From an uncultured Selenomonadaceae bacterium (lineage in GTDB: Bacteria; Bacillota; Negativicutes; Selenomonadales; Selenomonadaceae): 60,793 nucleotides of DNA. Shown here one piece after another: positions 15,877 to 24,480 of this stretch (the stretch's first letter is position 1; each line of letters opens with the position of its first letter). The notes beneath the pieces are model-generated. The model searched no databases. It saw only the letters and a program-made list of their open reading frames with translations, and was not told where the DNA came from. Position numbers and translations under genes: made by a program. Location: contig CACYXR010000017.1 of assembly GCA_902778455.1 (NCBI GenBank), positions 1 to 60,793 on the forward strand, in the 5' to 3' direction.

Positions 15877-16620
15877 TTATCCTCGTCCGTATCTTACATC
15901 CTGTTGATATATTTCCTCACACGACGCTGCTCTGACCCTCTTGAACGCCCCGACAACGTAGAAGACGATGAATATGACGAAAAGCGCCAGTACGATGAAC
16001 AGATACAGGAAAGGATTCTCGATATCTATCTGCAGCAGGGCGATAGAAAAATCGTAGACGCCGTGCATCAACCAGGGGATAATCAGAGCGCGCCGATAGA
16101 ACCTGCCCTTCTCGGAAGTGTCGCTTGCCTGCATGGCTTTGGCTATATTGGTTCCCATATAAACCGCATAGACAAAATGACCGAAAATGCCGAATACGAC
16201 TCTCACCAGCAATCCGGCGTCACCAAACATATACACTATGTTTTCCGCGGCTGTGAATCCTGCTCCCACCGCTATCGCAGCCACGACTATCTGATACGGG
16301 CATTGGACGCAATCATGCGTCTTCAGATAAGTCCTGAGGCCAATATACTTCAACACCTCTTCGACCAGTGCGATTAATATGAAGGCGTTAAGCAATGCGA
16401 AACTAATATCTTTCTCGTTTAACCCCAAAACTCCCGTAAGGATATCTTTATCCCAGTTGCTGTCCGCGACGGTAAAAGCCACGATAATGATTGCGGCTAA
16501 AGCCCCCAAAAGAAAGCAATGCGCCAGCGGCTTTCCCGCAAGTCGCTTTTCCTTATCGGCAAAACGGTTGATAACGTTTATGAATATAATACATAAAATC
16601 GTGCTTATAAGAAACTGCAT
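15877..16620 (-). CDS. PrsW-family intramembrane metalloprotease-like protein
   Basis: 247 residues with about seven hydrophobic segments. The family motifs are present: EEVLKY (EExxK, near residue 86), GAGFTAAEN (FxxxE), HFVYAVYMG and HGVYDF (HxxxD). These Glu/His residues form the CPBP/PrsW metal site in the membrane. B. subtilis PrsW cleaves the anti-sigma factor RsiW; other members work in sporulation, bacteriocin immunity or stress. ATG 16620 has AGGAG 7 bases ahead. No anti-sigma gene is adjacent, so the substrate is unknown. Confidence 0.85.
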   Translation of the reverse strand: MQFLISTILCIIFINVINRFADKEKRLAGKPLAHCFLLGALAAIIIVAFTVADSNWDKDILTGVLGLNEKDISFALLNAFILIALVEEVLKYIGLRTYLKTHDCVQCPYQIVVAAIAVGAGFTAAENIVYMFGDAGLLVRVVFGIFGHFVYAVYMGTNIAKAMQASDTSEKGRFYRRALIIPWLMHGVYDFSIALLQIDIENPFLYLFIVLALFVIFIVFYVVGAFKRVRAASCEEIYQQDVRYGRG

Positions 16621-16722
16621 CTCTTGATCTCCTACCGGTAATACTTATCCGCAGCTTAACACCGTTCTTGAATGAATCGGTCACTCTTGCATGTTACTAA
16701 AAAACGATAAGCCTCTTTTATC

Positions 16723-17478
16723 TTATTGCGCATCGTCTTCCAGCGTAAATCTCCACGCACAAAACCATTCGGACGGATGCGTATCCGGCGGACAACCGAG
16801 ACACTCGGTACGGATACGATTGTCAATGGCCTCAGCGAACCGCGCATATTCGACAAGGCCCGCGCTCTTGCACGGATAGTCCGCAAGGCCCTTGCGGACG
16901 CGGGCAGACTGCACGCGGCAATCGTTCATCGCAAAAACCAGCGCGCCGTTCTCCCTTCGGCAGGATTGTCGGTTCAGTCGGCTATACATCCGAAATCCCA
17001 GCGCGCGCTCCAACCCATCCAGCCCCGGATGCTCGCCGAGGCCGAGCAGCGCTTTGATGGCATGCGCCTCGAACGGGGAAAAGCGCCCCCAGGTAGAATC
17101 GTTGCACCGCTTTGCGTCGTTCATGCCATGCGCCTTTTCCACCGATTGAAACCACAGACCGTCTTGCGCGAGCCAGTTTTTTGCGATGGCGTCGATCAAT
17201 CGGAGCATTTTTCCTTTTGGCATGCCCCGAAGCGCATCCGGGATGCCGTCCGTTTCCGTGAAGCCAAGCTCCTCCCCCAGCCGCGCCATAGTTACTTTTC
17301 GCGTTTTTTCCCAAGCCTCATCCATCACCGCCAACGCCCGCGCAAAGCCAAGCTGATGCTCGACCTCGCGGAACCAAAGCGTATGATGCACCATCATCCG
17401 ATGCAGGAGATCGATGACGTACACGGCAAGTTGAGCCTCGTTCATATCCTCGGCTCTGTGAAGTTCCTGTTCAATCAT
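16723..17478 (-). CDS. DUF6125-like cytoplasmic protein with conserved Cys/His
   Basis: 251 residues from ATG 17478, which has GGGGGA 6 bases ahead; the frame is open further upstream but without a start signal. No signal peptide or membrane segment. The N-terminal half is helical (LAVYVIDLLHRMMVHHTLWF, followed by EVEHQLGF), with a repeat-like echo in LIDAIAKNWLAQDGLWFQSV. The C-terminal half has several Cys: NDCRVQSARVRKGLADYPCK, TECLGCPPD and FCAW, like the L-2-amino-thiazoline-4-carboxylate-hydrolase-like / DUF6125 proteins, which suggests metal binding. Assignment to the family is from memory of the pattern. It lies 103 bases upstream of the PrsW-like gene. Confidence 0.65.
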   Translation of the reverse strand: MIEQELHRAEDMNEAQLAVYVIDLLHRMMVHHTLWFREVEHQLGFARALAVMDEAWEKTRKVTMARLGEELGFTETDGIPDALRGMPKGKMLRLIDAIAKNWLAQDGLWFQSVEKAHGMNDAKRCNDSTWGRFSPFEAHAIKALLGLGEHPGLDGLERALGFRMYSRLNRQSCRRENGALVFAMNDCRVQSARVRKGLADYPCKSAGLVEYARFAEAIDNRIRTECLGCPPDTHPSEWFCAWRFTLEDDAQ

Positions 17479-17630
17479 TGACAGTCCCCCATTCCACAGC
17501 CTCCGAAAGCACCTGGCGTCGAGGATCACAGGCTCCGGCCAAGATTCCTCTTTCGTCGCGCTCTTGTCGATGAGTACAAGATGGCGTCCCCGGAAGCAGT
17601 CGATCCGCCCCGTCGCCGGAGCTCCCCGCG

Positions 17631-17678
17631 AAAAAAGCTGCCCCCGAACCCGCATGACACGGAAACAGGGGGCAGCTT
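17631..17678 (-). terminator. intrinsic terminator after the YbjN-like gene
   Basis: AAGCTGCCCCC (17635-17645) and GGGGGCAGCTT (17668-17678) pair perfectly over 11 bp with a 22-base loop. A T6 tract follows on the minus strand. Confidence 0.85.
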
Positions 17679-17688
17679 CATTTATATC

Positions 17689-18153
17689 TCAATCCTTCTT
17701 CGCCCAGACCTCGGCCATGAACTCCGCGTAAATCGCGTCGAGATGCTGCACGAGCACGCTGAGCATCAACTGGATCATCTTACTGTCGAAGGTCTCGTCG
17801 ACAAAGGGCAGGCAGATATCGAGATAGACCACGCCATCCTCGCGAAGATAATATTTGAAAATCTTGAACTGCGTATTTAGATGGTTCAGGTAGGTCTGGA
17901 TTTTCTCGCGCTTGTCCTTCGCGACCCCGGTCACAACCTGCGTGCGGATAATAGTGAACACGCTGGTATCAATGAAAATCGCCATCGGAAGGATCTGTCC
18001 CGTCGTCTCGATGCGCGAACGGAACACGACGGTATTATAAGCGTCGTCCAACGATTCCGTACTGAATACGTTGATGTTGTTCTCCATCAGGAATTCCTGG
18101 AATTTTACGGCCTTCGCGTTTACCTCGGCCCCTGATTTCTCTTTCTTTGCCAT
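17689..18153 (-). CDS. YbjN domain-containing protein
   Basis: 154 residues from ATG 18153, with AGGAGGAG about 6 bases ahead. The fold reads as a YbjN / type III chaperone-like alpha-beta sandwich: AKAVKFQEFLMENNINVFST, TVVFRSRIETTGQILPMAIF, then a helix and two strands (FKIFKYYLREDGVVYLDICLP), closing with a helix LMLSVLVQHLDAIYAEFM. Such proteins resemble T3SS chaperones; E. coli YbjN affects stress and motility. Its role here is unknown. It has its own promoter (18205-18234) and terminator, so it is monocistronic. Confidence 0.8.
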   Translation of the reverse strand: MAKKEKSGAEVNAKAVKFQEFLMENNINVFSTESLDDAYNTVVFRSRIETTGQILPMAIFIDTSVFTIIRTQVVTGVAKDKREKIQTYLNHLNTQFKIFKYYLREDGVVYLDICLPFVDETFDSKMIQLMLSVLVQHLDAIYAEFMAEVWAKKD

Positions 18154-18204
18154 AGCTTCTCCTCCTGCCCGCTGATTGAGGTTTTTCGCTTCACAATCAA
18201 GGGT

Positions 18205-18234
18205 ATTATATCATCTTTTGCTATCCGCGTGCAA
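18205..18234 (-). promoter_or_regulatory. promoter of the YbjN-like gene
   Basis: TTGCAC (18229-18234), an 18-base spacer and a perfect TATAAT (18205-18210), preceded by TGA as a partial extended -10, on the minus strand. Confidence 0.7.
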
Positions 18235-18258
18235 AAAGTTTTCACTCTTCCGCTAAAA

Positions 18259-19128
18259 TCAATTTGCGCCGCGACGCCCTCGTATCTCCTGCAATTCTTC
18301 CTTCGAAAAATGATACTTTTCCCCGCAAAAGTCGCAGCAGACCTCCGCCTGCCCGTCCTCCGTGAGTTGATCAAGATCCTCGTCCCGGAGCGTCGAAAGG
18401 ATTTCCTCGGTGCGGGCCCGCGAGCATTGACAGCGGAAGGCCAACTCCGTTTCCGAAAGGACATGGACGTCCGAAAAGCCTCGCAAAATTTCAGAAGCGA
18501 TGCCCTCTGCAGAAAGGCCGTCTTTGACCATCGCGGAAACGGGCCGAAGCTCCGCAAGGGTTTTCTCCAGACGCGACAAAGTTTCCTCCGACGCGCCCGG
18601 CAACGGCTGCACGATAAAGCCGCCCGCCGCCTCCGTCTCGCCGTTCCTGCCAACGAGAACGCCGAGGCCGACGCCGGACGGTGTTTGCTCCGATTGGAAC
18701 AAATATCGCGTCAAATCTTCAGCAATCTCACCGGAAAATATCTCGCAGGTTCCCGTGACCGGTTCCTTCAGTCCCGTAAAACGTGTGACATAAAGCAGCC
18801 CGCGTCCGACGCCCTGCCCGACGGACAGCTTGCCGTTCGTCAGCGGAAGCTCGGCATCAGGATGGACGACGTATCCACGCGCTGCCCCGTCGGCGGAAGC
18901 GTCCGCCACGATCTGCCCCAAAGGACCGTCGCCTTGAAATTTTACAGTCAGACATTCCCGGTTTTTTAAGTTCGCCGCGAGCAGCAACGCTCCCGTCAGG
19001 ACACGTCCGAGCGCTGCCGTCGCCAACGCGCCGCACCGATGACGCCGCGCCGCTTCGCCGACCAGTCCCGTGGTAACTGCCGCATAGACGCGCACGTCCT
19101 CCGCCGTCGCTTTGCAAAGACAATCCAT
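18259..19128 (-). CDS. hslO: 33 kDa redox-regulated chaperone Hsp33
   Basis: 289 residues. Hsp33 is a cytoplasmic holdase switched on when oxidation releases zinc from four cysteines. The N-terminal domain shows RHRCGALATAALGRVLTGALLL and RGYVVHPDAELPLTNGKLSVGQ; the C-terminal switch has RCQC followed about 27 residues later by CDFCGEKYHFS, i.e. CxC...CxxC. An additional Cys precedes CDFC. ATG 19128 overlaps the yfcE stop (TGATG) and has GGAGG 7 bases ahead. It is the last gene of the riboflavin-led operon. Confidence 0.96.
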   Translation of the reverse strand: MDCLCKATAEDVRVYAAVTTGLVGEAARRHRCGALATAALGRVLTGALLLAANLKNRECLTVKFQGDGPLGQIVADASADGAARGYVVHPDAELPLTNGKLSVGQGVGRGLLYVTRFTGLKEPVTGTCEIFSGEIAEDLTRYLFQSEQTPSGVGLGVLVGRNGETEAAGGFIVQPLPGASEETLSRLEKTLAELRPVSAMVKDGLSAEGIASEILRGFSDVHVLSETELAFRCQCSRARTEEILSTLRDEDLDQLTEDGQAEVCCDFCGEKYHFSKEELQEIRGRRGAN

Positions 19129-19694
19129 CACATTTCCTCCACCGGCATGCTTTCCAGAATATCCCCGGTATACAGGTCGCGAATGGAAATATGGCGCTCG
19201 TCCATCAGCGCGAAAGTCGAACGCCCGTCCTCCCGCTTCGAGACCGAAGGCGAGCCGGGATTCAGAAAAATCGTCCTGCCGATGCGTTCAAGAACCGACA
19301 CATGGGTATGACCGCTGATGAAAATATCCGCTCTCAGCTTCGCCGCCATTTCCGATTTTTCTTCCTGCGTCTCCACCAAATGGCCGTGCGTGATTACGAT
19401 CCGTTTTCCGTTCACAAAGGCGAAAGCGTAGGGAGAGGCCATCGGCAGGCCAAGCACCGACAGATCGACCTCGGAATCGCAGTTGCCCCGCGACGCGATA
19501 ATCGGCACCGGGCACTGCTGGATCGCCTCAGCCAGCTTCGCCGGACGGTAATCGTCGGTCATGCGGTTGCGCGGTCCATGGTACAATACGTCGCCCGCAT
19601 GCAAGATCAAATTGGTAGTGTGAAAATAATTGTTGTAAACCATAGCCCAACAGCCCGCCGAGCCGTGCGTATCGCTGATAACCCCGATTCTCAA
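19128..19694 (-). CDS. YfcE/MJ0936-type metallophosphodiesterase
   Basis: 188 residues, a small calcineurin-like phosphoesterase. All metal motifs are present: GVISDTHG, HAGDV, RGNCD, TTHG-type VITHGH, and SGHTHV. Members hydrolyse phosphodiesters such as bis-pNPP with Mn2+; the physiological substrate is not known. The start is TTG 19694 with GAGGCG ahead, 13 bases after ribH. It overlaps hslO by one base. Confidence 0.93.
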   Translation of the reverse strand: MRIGVISDTHGSAGCWAMVYNNYFHTTNLILHAGDVLYHGPRNRMTDDYRPAKLAEAIQQCPVPIIASRGNCDSEVDLSVLGLPMASPYAFAFVNGKRIVITHGHLVETQEEKSEMAAKLRADIFISGHTHVSVLERIGRTIFLNPGSPSVSKREDGRSTFALMDERHISIRDLYTGDILESMPVEEM

Positions 19695-19707
19695 GATTCT
19701 CGCCTCT

Positions 19708-20175
19708 TTATCCTATCTTTTTTAGCAGATTCGCCATTTCCATCGCCGCCATCGCGCCGTCCGCGCCCTTGTTGCCGGCCTTCGTCCCTGCTCGCTCAAC
19801 GGCCTGCTCGATATTCTCCGTTGTGACGACGCCGAAAATCACCGGCACGCCTGTGGAAAGTCCCGCCTGGGCGACGCCCTTTGAGACTTCATTGCAGACG
19901 TAATCATAATGGGAGGTGGCGCCCCGGATTACCGCGCCGACGCAAATGACCGCGTCGTATTTGCCGGAAGCGGCAAACTTTTTCGCAGCCAGCGGAATCT
20001 CGAACGCCCCCGGCACCCAGGCCACGTCAACCGCATCCTCCGCCGCGCCGTGGCGACGCAGCATATCGAGCGCCCCTTCCAAAAGTTTCGATGTGATAAA
20101 TTCGTTGAAGCGCGACGCGACAATCGCGAACCGCAAGCCTTCTGCCGTAATGTTGCCTTCAATGATGTTTGCCAT
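19708..20175 (-). CDS. ribH: 6,7-dimethyl-8-ribityllumazine synthase
   Basis: 155 residues, full length. It condenses 5-amino-6-ribitylaminouracil with dihydroxybutanone phosphate. Recognisable blocks are [48 protein letters not shown] (catalytic His in SHYDYV) and [12 protein letters not shown], ending [20 protein letters not shown] 20175 begins 4 bases after the ribBA stop. Confidence 0.97.
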   Translation of the reverse strand: MANIIEGNITAEGLRFAIVASRFNEFITSKLLEGALDMLRRHGAAEDAVDVAWVPGAFEIPLAAKKFAASGKYDAVICVGAVIRGATSHYDYVCNEVSKGVAQAGLSTGVPVIFGVVTTENIEQAVERAGTKAGNKGADGAMAAMEMANLLKKIG

Positions 20176-20179
20176 GCTC

Positions 20180-21379
20180 TTATTCCTCCTCTAACAAGTG
20201 CCCCATTTTGTTCTTCTTCACTTCAAGATAATGATGATTGTATTGATTGGAATGTATTTCCAAAGGCAGCCGCTCGACAATGGAAAGGCCGTAGCCCTCC
20301 AGTCCCGCGCGCTTGGCGGGATTGTTCGTCAACAGGCGGATACTCGTCAGCCCGAGATCGGCGAGAATCTGCGCGCCGATGCCGTAATCACGAAGATCGG
20401 GCGCGAATCCAAGCAGCACGTTCGCCTCCACCGTATCCTTCCCCTGATCCTGTAACGCATAAGCGCGCATCTTGTTCGCAAGCCCGATGCCGCGCCCCTC
20501 CTGCCGCATATAAAGCACGACGCCCTCGCCCTCGGCCTCGATTCGCCGCAGAGCCGTCGCCAGCTGATCGCCGCAGTCGCAGCGCAAAGAACCAAGCGCG
20601 TCACCGGTCAGGCACTCGGAATGGACGCGCACCATCACGTCCTTTTTGTCCCGCACATCGCCCTTGACGACGGCGAGATGACATTTCCCGTCCAGCGTGC
20701 TTTCGTAGGCCTTGATTCGGAAATGACCGTACTTGCTCGGAAAATCCACATCCGCGACTTGGCGGATAAAGGTCTCCGTCCGTTTCCGGTAAGCAATCAA
20801 TGCCTGCACAGTGATAATTTTCAGCCCGTGCGTCTCCGCGAACTCCAGAAGCTGCGGCGTCCGCATCATGTGGCCGTCGTCGGCCATGATCTCGCAGCAA
20901 AGCCCCGCCGGATAAAGCCCCGCCAGCTTCGCGAGATCGACAGTTGTCTCCGTGTGCCCGGCTCTCCGAAGCACGCCGCCCGGCACCGCCCGAAGCGGGA
21001 ACACATGACCGGGACGCCGGAAGCTCGAAGACTTAGCCGACGGATCGATCAAAAGCTGTACCGTCTGGCACCGCTCAAAAGCGGAAATCCCCGTGTCCGT
21101 CGTCACAGCGTCCACGGAAATGGTAAATGCCGTCTCGTGATTATCTGTATTGTTCGCGACCATCGGCGCGATATCGAGGGCGTCGAGCCTGTCGCCCTCC
21201 ATCGGCGTGCAGATCAGCCCCTTCGCATAGGTCGCCATGAAGTTAACCGCTTCCGGCGTCACCTTGTCCGCCGCGATAATCAGATCGCCCTCGTTTTCCC
21301 TGTCCTCGTCGTCGACGACCACCAACATCTTTCCCTGCCGGATATCCTCGATGGCGTCCTCAACATTTGCAAAACCCAT
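20180..21379 (-). CDS. ribBA: bifunctional DHBP synthase / GTP cyclohydrolase II
   Basis: 399 residues. The N-terminal RibB domain makes dihydroxybutanone 4-phosphate ([40 protein letters not shown]). The C-terminal RibA domain opens GTP ([11 protein letters not shown], zinc ligands in [19 protein letters not shown], catalytic region [15 protein letters not shown]). Both domains keep their key residues, so both activities are expected. ATG 21379, 18 bases after ribE. Confidence 0.97.
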   Translation of the reverse strand: MGFANVEDAIEDIRQGKMLVVVDDEDRENEGDLIIAADKVTPEAVNFMATYAKGLICTPMEGDRLDALDIAPMVANNTDNHETAFTISVDAVTTDTGISAFERCQTVQLLIDPSAKSSSFRRPGHVFPLRAVPGGVLRRAGHTETTVDLAKLAGLYPAGLCCEIMADDGHMMRTPQLLEFAETHGLKIITVQALIAYRKRTETFIRQVADVDFPSKYGHFRIKAYESTLDGKCHLAVVKGDVRDKKDVMVRVHSECLTGDALGSLRCDCGDQLATALRRIEAEGEGVVLYMRQEGRGIGLANKMRAYALQDQGKDTVEANVLLGFAPDLRDYGIGAQILADLGLTSIRLLTNNPAKRAGLEGYGLSIVERLPLEIHSNQYNHHYLEVKKNKMGHLLEEE

Positions 21380-21397
21380 ATATTCGCCCCCAATTCA

Positions 21398-22039
21398 TCA
21401 AAATCCGCATTGCTGCAAAAACGCCGCCGTCAGCCCCCCGGACGGTCTTTCTTCCGCCTGCGCCGGAGCGTGCAGCAATTTGTCCACATATTTTCCGATG
21501 ACGTCGTTCTCGATATTGACGAACGCCCCTGCCGTTTTACCATCCAGCGCCGTGGCCTGCCGCGTGTGCGGGATCAGCGAAACGGAAAAACCTTTGTCGT
21601 CGACCTCCGCCACCGTCAGGCTCACACCGTCGAGAGCCACCGAACCGCGCGGCACGATATACCGCAAAAGCGGCGGCACAGCCTCGATTCGCAGAATCCG
21701 CGCGTTCTCTTTCGCCTCAACGCTTTTCACGCGCCCCACGCCGTCGATATGGCCGCTGACGATATGACCGCCGAACCGCGAGGAAAGCGTCAGTGCCCGT
21801 TCCAGATTCACCCCGTCGCCCGCCCGCAGGCTGCCGAGGGACGAATGCGCCAATGTGACGGGCATCACATCCGCCGTGAAGCCCCCTCGTGTAAACGCCG
21901 TGACTGTCAGGCAGACGCCATTCACCGCGATGCTGTCGCCGATCGCCGTTCCCTCCGTCACCTTCTCGGCGGCAATCTCCATGCGCCCGTTCCCGACCGA
22001 ACGAACGCGCCCGACCTCTTCGACGATTCCCGTAAACAT
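21398..22039 (-). CDS. ribE: riboflavin synthase, alpha chain
   Basis: 213 residues with the two lumazine-binding repeats. The first starts MFTGIVEEVGRVRSV and contains GDSIAVNGVCLTVT; the second contains GHIVSGHIDGVGRV and GSVALDGVSLTVAEV. The trimeric enzyme dismutates two lumazines to riboflavin. AAGGAG lies 7 bases before ATG 22039, 4 bases after ribD. Confidence 0.97.
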   Translation of the reverse strand: MFTGIVEEVGRVRSVGNGRMEIAAEKVTEGTAIGDSIAVNGVCLTVTAFTRGGFTADVMPVTLAHSSLGSLRAGDGVNLERALTLSSRFGGHIVSGHIDGVGRVKSVEAKENARILRIEAVPPLLRYIVPRGSVALDGVSLTVAEVDDKGFSVSLIPHTRQATALDGKTAGAFVNIENDVIGKYVDKLLHAPAQAEERPSGGLTAAFLQQCGF

Positions 22040-22043
22040 TCGT

Positions 22044-23138
22044 TTACTCCTTTACTATATATCCGCTGATGCAAAAATCTTTGCCTACCGTTTCCGTTTT
22101 CATATCCGTCAGCCGTGCCGCTTCGGCGAGCCGCGAAAATCCTTCGCCGCCCACCGCGGGCGCCGCGTTTTTTCCGCCGACCAACATCGGCGCGATGAAA
22201 GCGCAAACCTTATCGACGAGCCCCGACCGCAAAAAGGAAAAATGAACCGTCGAGCCGCCCTCGACGAGCAGCGAGCAAATCTTCCTTTTGCCCAGCATTT
22301 GCAAAAGCAGCGACAAATCCACGGCCGAACCGGTACCCGAAATAAGCACCTCCGCGCCCGTCTTCCGAAGCCGTTCCAGATTTTCTTTCGACGCCTCCTC
22401 CGTCGCCGCAATCAACACAGGAGCCGCCCCGTCACGGAGCATCGGCAAATCAATCGGCGTCCGCGCGTGGCTGTCGAGGATGATCCGCAGGGGATTTTTC
22501 CCGTTCCCGTCGGGAAGCCGCGTCGTCAATGACGGACGGTCGGCAAGCACCGTACGAATGCCCACAAGGATCGCGTCGTTTTCATCTCGCAGGACGTGGC
22601 CGCGAAGCCGGGCTTCCTCTCCTGTAATCCATTGGGACTCTCCGCCCGCCGTCGCCGTCTTTCCGTCCAGCGTCATCGCCATTTTCAGCGTGACAAACGG
22701 ACGCTTCTCCGTTACCCAGGTCAGGAACGCCTCGTTCAGCCGCCGCGCTTCCTGTTCCATCAATCCGCAGGAGACCTTGACGCCGGCCTCGCGAAGCATT
22801 TGGAAGCCCCTCCCGCTGACAATCGGATTCGGGTCCTCCATCGCCGCAACGACGCGCTTCACGCCCGCCTCGATTACCGCCCGCGCACAGGGACCGGTCC
22901 GCCCTGTATGCGAGCAAGGCTCCAACGTCACAAAGAGCGTCGCTCCCCGCGCCAATTCTCCCGCCATGCGAAGCGCGTGAATTTCGGCATGCTCCGTCCC
23001 GGCTTTCCGGTGCCAGCCCGCGCCGACAATCCGCCCGTCCCGGACGAGGACCGCGCCGACCATCGGATTCGGCGACGTCCGCCCGCGCCCATGCGCCGCC
23101 AGCATAAGCGCCTCACGCATATACATCTCCTCGTCCAA
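22044..23138 (-). CDS. ribD: bifunctional pyrimidine deaminase / reductase RibD
   Basis: 364 residues from TTG 23138, which gives the canonical N-terminus (DEEMYMREALMLA) and has GGGGTGAG 5 bases ahead; ATG 23126 is a fallback. The deaminase domain has HAEIHAL and PCSHTGRTGPCARA (zinc His and two Cys). The reductase domain has VTLKMAMTLDGKTATAGGES and LLVEGGSTVHFSFL. It does steps two and three of riboflavin synthesis. It is the first gene after the FMN riboswitch. Confidence 0.96.
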   Translation of the reverse strand: MDEEMYMREALMLAAHGRGRTSPNPMVGAVLVRDGRIVGAGWHRKAGTEHAEIHALRMAGELARGATLFVTLEPCSHTGRTGPCARAVIEAGVKRVVAAMEDPNPIVSGRGFQMLREAGVKVSCGLMEQEARRLNEAFLTWVTEKRPFVTLKMAMTLDGKTATAGGESQWITGEEARLRGHVLRDENDAILVGIRTVLADRPSLTTRLPDGNGKNPLRIILDSHARTPIDLPMLRDGAAPVLIAATEEASKENLERLRKTGAEVLISGTGSAVDLSLLLQMLGKRKICSLLVEGGSTVHFSFLRSGLVDKVCAFIAPMLVGGKNAAPAVGGEGFSRLAEAARLTDMKTETVGKDFCISGYIVKE

Positions 23139-23160
23139 CAGTCTCACCCCGCAAATCGCA

Positions 23161-23192
23161 AATAAAAATCCCCGGAAGAAAAATCCTCCGGG
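23161..23192 (-). terminator. attenuator of the rib operon
   Basis: CCCGGAGG/CCCGGAAG-type stem (23185-23192 with 23171-23178, 8 pairs, one G-U) and a 6-base loop, followed on the minus strand by ATTTTTATTT. It lies between the riboswitch and ribD, as expected for FMN-dependent premature termination. Confidence 0.8.
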
Positions 23193-23215
23193 CGTGCAAA
23201 AACGCAAATAAAAAC

Positions 23216-23391
23216 CAATCTTTTCTCATCCAGACTACGGAAACATATAGTTTCCTCACTGTCGGCTCTGGAATCACACCAGATCATGCCTTTCGGCTCG
23301 CGGGCTACAGAACCTTGTTCCTTACCGCCGGTCGGGAATCCGGTTCCGATAAGAATAAATTATCGGAACTCCGTCACCCTGCCCCAAAGAT
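23216..23391 (-). promoter_or_regulatory. FMN riboswitch (RFN element)
   Basis: Read on the minus strand, the leader has all conserved RFN blocks in order: GGGGCAGGGTGA, TTCCCGACCGGCGGTAA, TAGCCCGCGAGCC, TGGTGTGATTCCAGAGCCGAC, AGTCTGGATGAGAAAAGAT. The variable stem after the first block is extended. FMN binding should favour the terminator at 23161-23192 and shut off ribD-ribE-ribBA-ribH and the two following genes. Confidence 0.96.
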
Positions 23392-23432
23392 TTCCTTATG
23401 AAATTATTTCTAATACTACCATAAACCGAACC

Positions 23433-23954
23433 TCACGGCAAGGTCTTGAACTGCTCGAAAGGCCAGAACACGAGAATCGCCTTGCCCTTTACAAGATCAT
23501 AGGGTACGAATCCCACATCGGCGAACCGGCTGTCCTCGGAATTGTTCCGGTTGTCGCCCATCACGAAGATATGGCCCGCGGGCACCTCGGCCAATGGATA
23601 GTCGCCGCGCGTCTTGCTCAAAATATACGGCTCGTTTATCAACTGGCTGTTGACATACACCTGGCCGTCCCTGATCTCGATGGTATCCCCCGGCACCGCG
23701 ATGACGCGCTTGATAAAGTCGCGCCTCGGGTCCCGCGGGTACTGGAACACGAGAATCTCGCCGCGCTGCGGCTCCCGGAAACGGTAGATGAACTTGTTGA
23801 CGACAAGCCGCTCCGCGCTTTGCAGCGTCGGCCGCATCGACGGACCGTCCACCAGATAAAGCTCCACGATGAACGTGCGAATGATCAGCGCAAGCACGAC
23901 AGCCGTCGCGATGGATACAATCCAATCCTTTGCTTCTTCCCCCAAAGAACTCAT
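23433..23954 (-). CDS. lepB: signal peptidase I
   Basis: 173 residues from ATG 23954 (GGAGGG 6 bases ahead). One N-terminal transmembrane helix (WIVSIATAVVLALIIRTFIV) anchors a periplasm-facing domain. The catalytic Ser is in DGPSMRPTL and the general-base Lys in DFIKRVIAVPGD; the box GHIFVMGDNRNNSEDSR follows. It removes Sec and Tat signal peptides. It lies between the rplS terminator and the FMN riboswitch and is probably independently transcribed. Confidence 0.95.
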   Translation of the reverse strand: MSSLGEEAKDWIVSIATAVVLALIIRTFIVELYLVDGPSMRPTLQSAERLVVNKFIYRFREPQRGEILVFQYPRDPRRDFIKRVIAVPGDTIEIRDGQVYVNSQLINEPYILSKTRGDYPLAEVPAGHIFVMGDNRNNSEDSRFADVGFVPYDLVKGKAILVFWPFEQFKTLP

Positions 23955-23974
23955 AGCGTCCCTCCAAATTACAA

Positions 23975-24005
23975 ACAAAAAAGGGACTGACCTTCGCCAG
24001 CCCCT
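23975..24005 (-). terminator. intrinsic terminator after rplS
   Basis: AGGGACTG (23982-23989) and CAGCCCCT (23998-24005) pair over 8 bp with one G-U; T6 follows on the minus strand, 7 bases past the rplS stop. Confidence 0.85.
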
Positions 24006-24011
24006 GCTTTG

Positions 24012-24353
24012 TCAGCGTCTTTCCTTGATGCGAGCCGCCTTGCCCGTGAGGCCGCGCAGATAATAAAGCTTGGCGCGACGGACAACACCGCGGCGCACAA
24101 CCTCGATCTTCTCGATTCGCGGCGAATGTACCAGGAACGTGCGCTCTACGCCGATGCCGTAGGAAATGCGGCGAACCCTGAACATTTCGCGGACGCCCGA
24201 ACCCTGCCGTCCGATGACGACGCCCTCAAACACCTGAATACGCTCGCGCGTACCCTCGACAATCTTCGCATGGACACGGACCGTATCGCCGGGGCGAAAT
24301 TCCGGAATGTCCGAGCGAAGCTGCTCCTTTTCCAACGCTTCAATGATGTTCAT
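24012..24353 (-). CDS. rplS: 50S ribosomal protein L19
   Basis: 113 residues, the normal length. Family blocks are [56 protein letters not shown] and the terminal [23 protein letters not shown] is 7 bases before ATG 24353. The gene is monocistronic between its own promoter (24422-24450) and terminator. Confidence 0.98.
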   Translation of the reverse strand: MNIIEALEKEQLRSDIPEFRPGDTVRVHAKIVEGTRERIQVFEGVVIGRQGSGVREMFRVRRISYGIGVERTFLVHSPRIEKIEVVRRGVVRRAKLYYLRGLTGKAARIKERR

Positions 24354-24421
24354 TTCTGTTCCTCCTATTCGTGACGTTCGTGGCAGAAAATCTGTCCAGA
24401 GGACCGCCCGTACATTTCGAT

Positions 24422-24450
24422 ACTATACCATATGCAAAAGAAGATTGCAA
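24422..24450 (-). promoter_or_regulatory. sigma-A promoter of rplS
   Basis: TTGCAA (24445-24450), 17-base spacer with a TGG just before the -10 (extended form), and TATAGT (24422-24427) on the minus strand, leaving a leader of about 60 bases. Confidence 0.8.
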
Positions 24451-24480
24451 GATACGATTTTGAAAAAGAAAAATGCCAAA

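Noticed and set aside
16690..16722. Hairpin-like ATAAG...CTTAT with T6 after the DUF6125-like gene
   Set aside because: The stem is only 5-6 bp and A/T-rich, too weak to call a terminator with confidence.
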